From SB11 sp965222995 (lineage in GTDB: Bacteria; Bacteroidota; Bacteroidia; UBA8524), in NCBI GenBank assembly GCA_965222995.1, contig OZ244977.1, forward strand, positions 806,001 through 870,000: DNA of 64,000 nt. Direction: 5' to 3'. Both the position numbers and the translations under genes were made by a program. Below are positions 61,577 to 64,000 of the stretch, one piece after another; positions within the stretch are counted from its first letter, which is position 1; each line of letters begins with the position of its first letter. The notes below the pieces were generated by a model that saw nothing but the letters and a program-made list of their open reading frames with translations, was not told the DNA's origin and ran no database searches.

Positions 61577-63247
61577 ATGTCAGAACAAATAATATTCTCA
61601 ATGGCAGGGGTAAGCAAAACTTATCCTCCCCAAAAAACAGTTTTAAAAAATATATACTTATCGTTTTTCTACGGTGCTAAAATTGGTGTGCTGGGACTGA
61701 ATGGTGCAGGAAAATCGAGCTTACTGAAAATTATTGCAGGGAAAGACAAAGACTTCAATGGTGAGGTAGTTTTTAACTCAGACTATAAAATTGGTTATTT
61801 AGAGCAAGAACCTCAGCTTGATGATAACAAAACAGTAAAAGAAGTGGTGCAGGAAGGCGTGCAACATATTGTTGACGTACTGAATGAATACGAAGCGGTA
61901 AACCAAAAGCTAAGCGAACCTATTGAAGAAGATGAAATGATGAAGCTGATTGAAAAGCAGGGAGAGTTGATGGAAAAAATAGACCACTACAATGCTTGGG
62001 AATTGGATAATTGGTTGGAAGTAGCTATGGATGCCCTGCGCTGCCCTGAGGGTGATACACCTGTGAAACCCTTATCAGGTGGTGAACGTAGGCGTGTAGC
62101 ATTGTGTCGTTTGCTGCTTAGTGAACCTGATATTTTATTGTTGGATGAGCCTACTAACCACTTGGATGCCGAGAGTGTATTGTGGCTTGAACATTTTTTA
62201 CAAAACTATAAAGGAACAGTTATAGCCGTAACGCACGACCGTTATTTCTTAGATAATGTAGCAGGTTGGATATTGGAGCTGGATAGGGGAGAAGGTATCC
62301 CGTGGAAAGGCAATTATAGCAGTTGGTTGGAGCAAAAAGCAAAACGCTTGGCAGAGGAAGAGAAAACCGAAAGTAAACGTCAAAAAACATTGGAGCGGGA
62401 ATTAGAATGGGTGCGTATGGCTCCAAAAGCTCGCCAATCTAAAGGGAAGGCTCGTTTAGCAGCGTATGACCAGTTATTGAGCCAAGAGACTAAAGAAAAA
62501 GAATCAAAACTGGAACTGTTTATCCCGCCGGGGCCGCGTTTGGGCGATGTGGTGATTGAAGCACAAGGGGTGAGCAAAGCTTTTGGTGATAAATTACTTT
62601 TTGAAGACTTGAACTTTAACCTTCCCAAAGCGGGTATAGTAGGGGTAATCGGTCCTAACGGTGCAGGAAAAACTACTCTTTTTAAAATGATATTGGGCTT
62701 AGAACAACCCGATAAAGGAAGTTTTAAAGTAGGTGAAACGGTTAAAACAGCGTATGTAGACCAAAGCCACGACGGATTAGAACCTGATAAAACAGTATTT
62801 GATGTTATTGCCGGAGGAACAGACACGATGATGCTGGGTGATAAGCAAATAAACTCGCGAGCCTATATCTCAAAGTTTAATTTTAGCGGAAACGACCAAA
62901 GTAAAAAAGTAAGCGTACTATCTGGCGGGGAGCGTAACCGTGTACATTTGGCTTTAACACTGAAAGACGGTGGTAATGTGCTATTACTGGATGAGCCTAC
63001 CAACGATATCGACGTAAACACCTTACGTGCTTTAGAAGAAGCCTTAGAAAACTTTGCCGGTTGTGCAGTTATCATTAGCCACGACCGTTGGTTTTTAGAC
63101 CGCGTAGCAACACATATTTTGGCTTTTGAAGGGAATTCATCAGTATACTGGTTTGAAGGCAATTTTAGTGACTATGAAGAGAACCGCAAAAAACGCTTGG
63201 GTGATGCACAGCCGACCAGGGTGAAGTATAAAAAACTCTCGGTTTAG
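61577..63247 (+). CDS. ettA: Energy-dependent translational throttle protein EttA (ABC-F)
   Basis: 556 residues with two ABC ATPase domains. First: Walker A 'GLNGAGKSSLLK', signature 'LSGGERRRVALCRLLLSEPD', Walker B 'ILLLDEPTNHLD'. Second: 'GPNGAGKTTLFK', 'VLSGGERNRVHLAL', 'VLLLDEPTNDID'. The inter-domain linker (about 240-320) and an arm insertion in the first domain are present. No membrane segments. EttA binds the E site of the ribosome and regulates initiation by ATP/ADP ratio. The 556-residue length agrees with the EttA group. Confidence 0.92.
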   Translation: MSEQIIFSMAGVSKTYPPQKTVLKNIYLSFFYGAKIGVLGLNGAGKSSLLKIIAGKDKDFNGEVVFNSDYKIGYLEQEPQLDDNKTVKEVVQEGVQHIVDVLNEYEAVNQKLSEPIEEDEMMKLIEKQGELMEKIDHYNAWELDNWLEVAMDALRCPEGDTPVKPLSGGERRRVALCRLLLSEPDILLLDEPTNHLDAESVLWLEHFLQNYKGTVIAVTHDRYFLDNVAGWILELDRGEGIPWKGNYSSWLEQKAKRLAEEEKTESKRQKTLERELEWVRMAPKARQSKGKARLAAYDQLLSQETKEKESKLELFIPPGPRLGDVVIEAQGVSKAFGDKLLFEDLNFNLPKAGIVGVIGPNGAGKTTLFKMILGLEQPDKGSFKVGETVKTAYVDQSHDGLEPDKTVFDVIAGGTDTMMLGDKQINSRAYISKFNFSGNDQSKKVSVLSGGERNRVHLALTLKDGGNVLLLDEPTNDIDVNTLRALEEALENFAGCAVIISHDRWFLDRVATHILAFEGNSSVYWFEGNFSDYEENRKKRLGDAQPTRVKYKKLSV

Positions 63248-63301
63248 TTTCAAGTTTTAAGTCTTCTGTTTACAGTTATTCACTTAAATACAACTTGAAA
63301 C
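63247..63301. repeat. Inverted repeat with dispersed words after ettA
   Basis: GTTTCAAGTT (63247-63256) and AACTTGAAAC (63292-63301) are perfect inverted repeats, with AGTCTTCTGTTTACAGTT (63260-63277) in the loop. It may terminate ettA and is related to words at 17641 and 53491. Confidence 0.5.
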
Positions 63302-63343
63302 TGAAAACTTTAAACAGGAAACTCTGTGAAGCTATTCACAGGG

Positions 63344-63352
63344 TTATCCACA
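63344..63352 (+). promoter_or_regulatory. Consensus DnaA box
   Basis: TTATCCACA matches the DnaA box exactly, with a near match CTATTCACA 12 bases upstream (63332-63340). It lies between ettA and the YkuK-like gene. No AT-rich unwinding tract of clear type is adjacent, so an origin is not claimed. Confidence 0.5.
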
Positions 63353-63416
63353 GCCTGATTTTATTTACAATAATTTGATGCAGCTAAAGTCATTGATTTT
63401 TCTATCTTTGATGGAC

Positions 63417-63887
63417 ATGTGGCGCAAACTTGACGGTACTAAGCTTAGCGACGATATTCTTAAAGAAGTTGAGAATACTATTTTGCGTGAACGTGAAAAA
63501 GGAAATCGACTGAAAGTTTGCATTGGTACAGATTCGCAAGTGTATGGTGAGGTGATAGAATATGCCACTGTTATTGTGTTTGTTCGAGAAAAACACGGAG
63601 GTTTTATGTTTATTAAAACAGATAAACAAAAAGCAGGTATTGGTATTAAAGAACGTATGCTGAATGAGGTGGCAAAATCTATAGACATCGCCTACCAACT
63701 TTGTGAAATGCTGGACAAGTATGATATAGATTTAGAAGTCCATGCCGATATTAATACCAATCCTCAATTCAAATCTAATTCAGCTCTTAGTGAAGCTATG
63801 GGCTATATTATAAGTATGGGCTTTATATTCAAAGCCAAACCCAACGCCTTTGCCAGTTCTTATTGTGCTAATAAGATTGTTAATTAA
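63417..63887 (+). CDS. YkuK-family RNase H-like protein
   Basis: 156 residues from ATG 63417 (63411 and 63375 also in frame). The conserved Bacteroidota start 'MWRKLDGTKLS', 'LKVCIGTDSQVYGEV' with the acidic Asp, 'ATVIVFVREKHGGFM' and 'EVHADINTNPQFKSNSALSE' define the ribonuclease H-like YkuK family; function is unknown. TATCTTTG at 63403-63410 overlaps the upstream start, which would leave almost no leader. Confidence 0.82.
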   Translation: MWRKLDGTKLSDDILKEVENTILREREKGNRLKVCIGTDSQVYGEVIEYATVIVFVREKHGGFMFIKTDKQKAGIGIKERMLNEVAKSIDIAYQLCEMLDKYDIDLEVHADINTNPQFKSNSALSEAMGYIISMGFIFKAKPNAFASSYCANKIVN

Positions 63888-63943
63888 GCGAATGCTTAAA
63901 AAACTTTAAGAAACAGTCAACTTATTTGTATTTTTGATGGTTA

Positions 63944-64000
63944 GTGAGAAAAATAATAACCCTTACCGTACTGTATTTCATAGGTTTGGCAGCATTTGCC
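63944..64000 (+). CDS. Start of a secreted protein (cut by window edge)
   Basis: GTG 63944 opens 19 codons reading 'MRKIITLTVLYFIGLAAFA' (with GTG as Met), a credible signal peptide. The gene runs off the window, so no function can be given. A second frame from ATG 63937 is also open but has no such pattern. Confidence 0.5.
   Translation, partial: MRKIITLTVLYFIGLAAFA

Noticed and set aside
62380..62826. Minus-strand 148-codon frame inside ettA
   Set aside because: Antisense to the second ABC domain; no independent evidence.
63332..63352. Replication origin at the DnaA box
   Set aside because: Only one exact box and one near match, no clear unwinding element or dnaA/dnaN neighbour, and genes on both sides keep the same strand.
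63937..64000. Alternative frame from ATG 63937 at the window end
   Set aside because: Open but without signal peptide or motif; the GTG 63944 frame gives a typical signal peptide.

Overview
The window is an AT-rich, gene-dense stretch of a Bacteroidota chromosome. Support comes from the gene order mutY-ssb-gldE-gldD with gliding-associated GldD and GldE, type IX secretion C-terminal sorting tails on three secreted proteins, an IHF-like DNA-binding protein followed by a TPR protein, a 29-residue basic protein and RNase G, frequent TTG/GTG starts, and several promoters matching the Bacteroidota pattern TTG-N19-21-TAnnTTTG. Nearly all genes look chromosomal and housekeeping. I see no prophage, insertion sequence, CRISPR array, conjugative module or defence island.

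Layout. 1-5755: start of a type 2 IPP isomerase (cut by the window edge), a secreted trypsin-like/PDZ protease, then the minus-strand run mutY, ssb, gldE, gldD. 5846-8863: IHF-like protein, TPR protein, a tiny bS22/mS38-like basic protein, RNase E/G. 8865-11102: two paralogous secreted proteins with sorting tails. 11275-16089: HMG-CoA lyase, a five-repeat DUF349 protein, a methyltransferase, queA. 16296-22783: FtsX-like permease, then a minus-strand block of K+ transporter, heptose-7-phosphate kinase and aminotransferase, followed by a subclass-B1-like metallo-beta-lactamase. 22803-28939: DUF983, AraC regulator, clpB, a second trypsin-like protease, small proteins. 29013-32307: ECF sigma factor, RskA-type anti-sigma and a four-CHRD-domain secreted protein. 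32493-38812: pyruvate dehydrogenase E1 beta, zinc-ribbon protein, transglutaminase-like protein, and the operon prmC, SDR, asparaginase domain, alpha/beta hydrolase. 38941-45239: ribD, Hpt protein, L25, PRPP synthetase, peptidase, bestrophin, tRNA-Gln, lipoprotein. 45265-53483: recQ, GDP-mannose pyrophosphorylase, enoyl-CoA hydratase, an iodotyrosine-deiodinase-like nitroreductase, small membrane proteins, Crp-like regulator, CPBP protease, and an odd tRNA-Ser-like element. 53604-64000: YbaB, rhomboid, thioredoxin-like lipoprotein, J-domain protein, rRNA methyltransferase, exonuclease, the LemA/TPM/TPM run, lipB, YraN, EttA, YkuK-like protein, and the start of a secreted protein.

How the genes relate. 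Envelope functions recur: gliding, secretion-tailed proteins, heptose and mannose activation, proteases and LemA/TPM. Translation and RNA functions are also dense: queA, prmC, rng, L25, EttA, rRNA methyltransferase, tRNA-Gln. No single multi-gene novel system stands out. The observations most worth a second look are the tRNA-Ser-like element with an 11-bp anticodon stem (52848-52942), the metallo-beta-lactamase with an extra C-terminal domain, the deiodinase-like nitroreductase, the 29-residue ribosomal-type protein, and a heptanucleotide tandem repeat inside lipB. No intergenic stretch exceeds 300 bases. The longest, about 290 bases at 52666-52952, holds the tRNA-like element.
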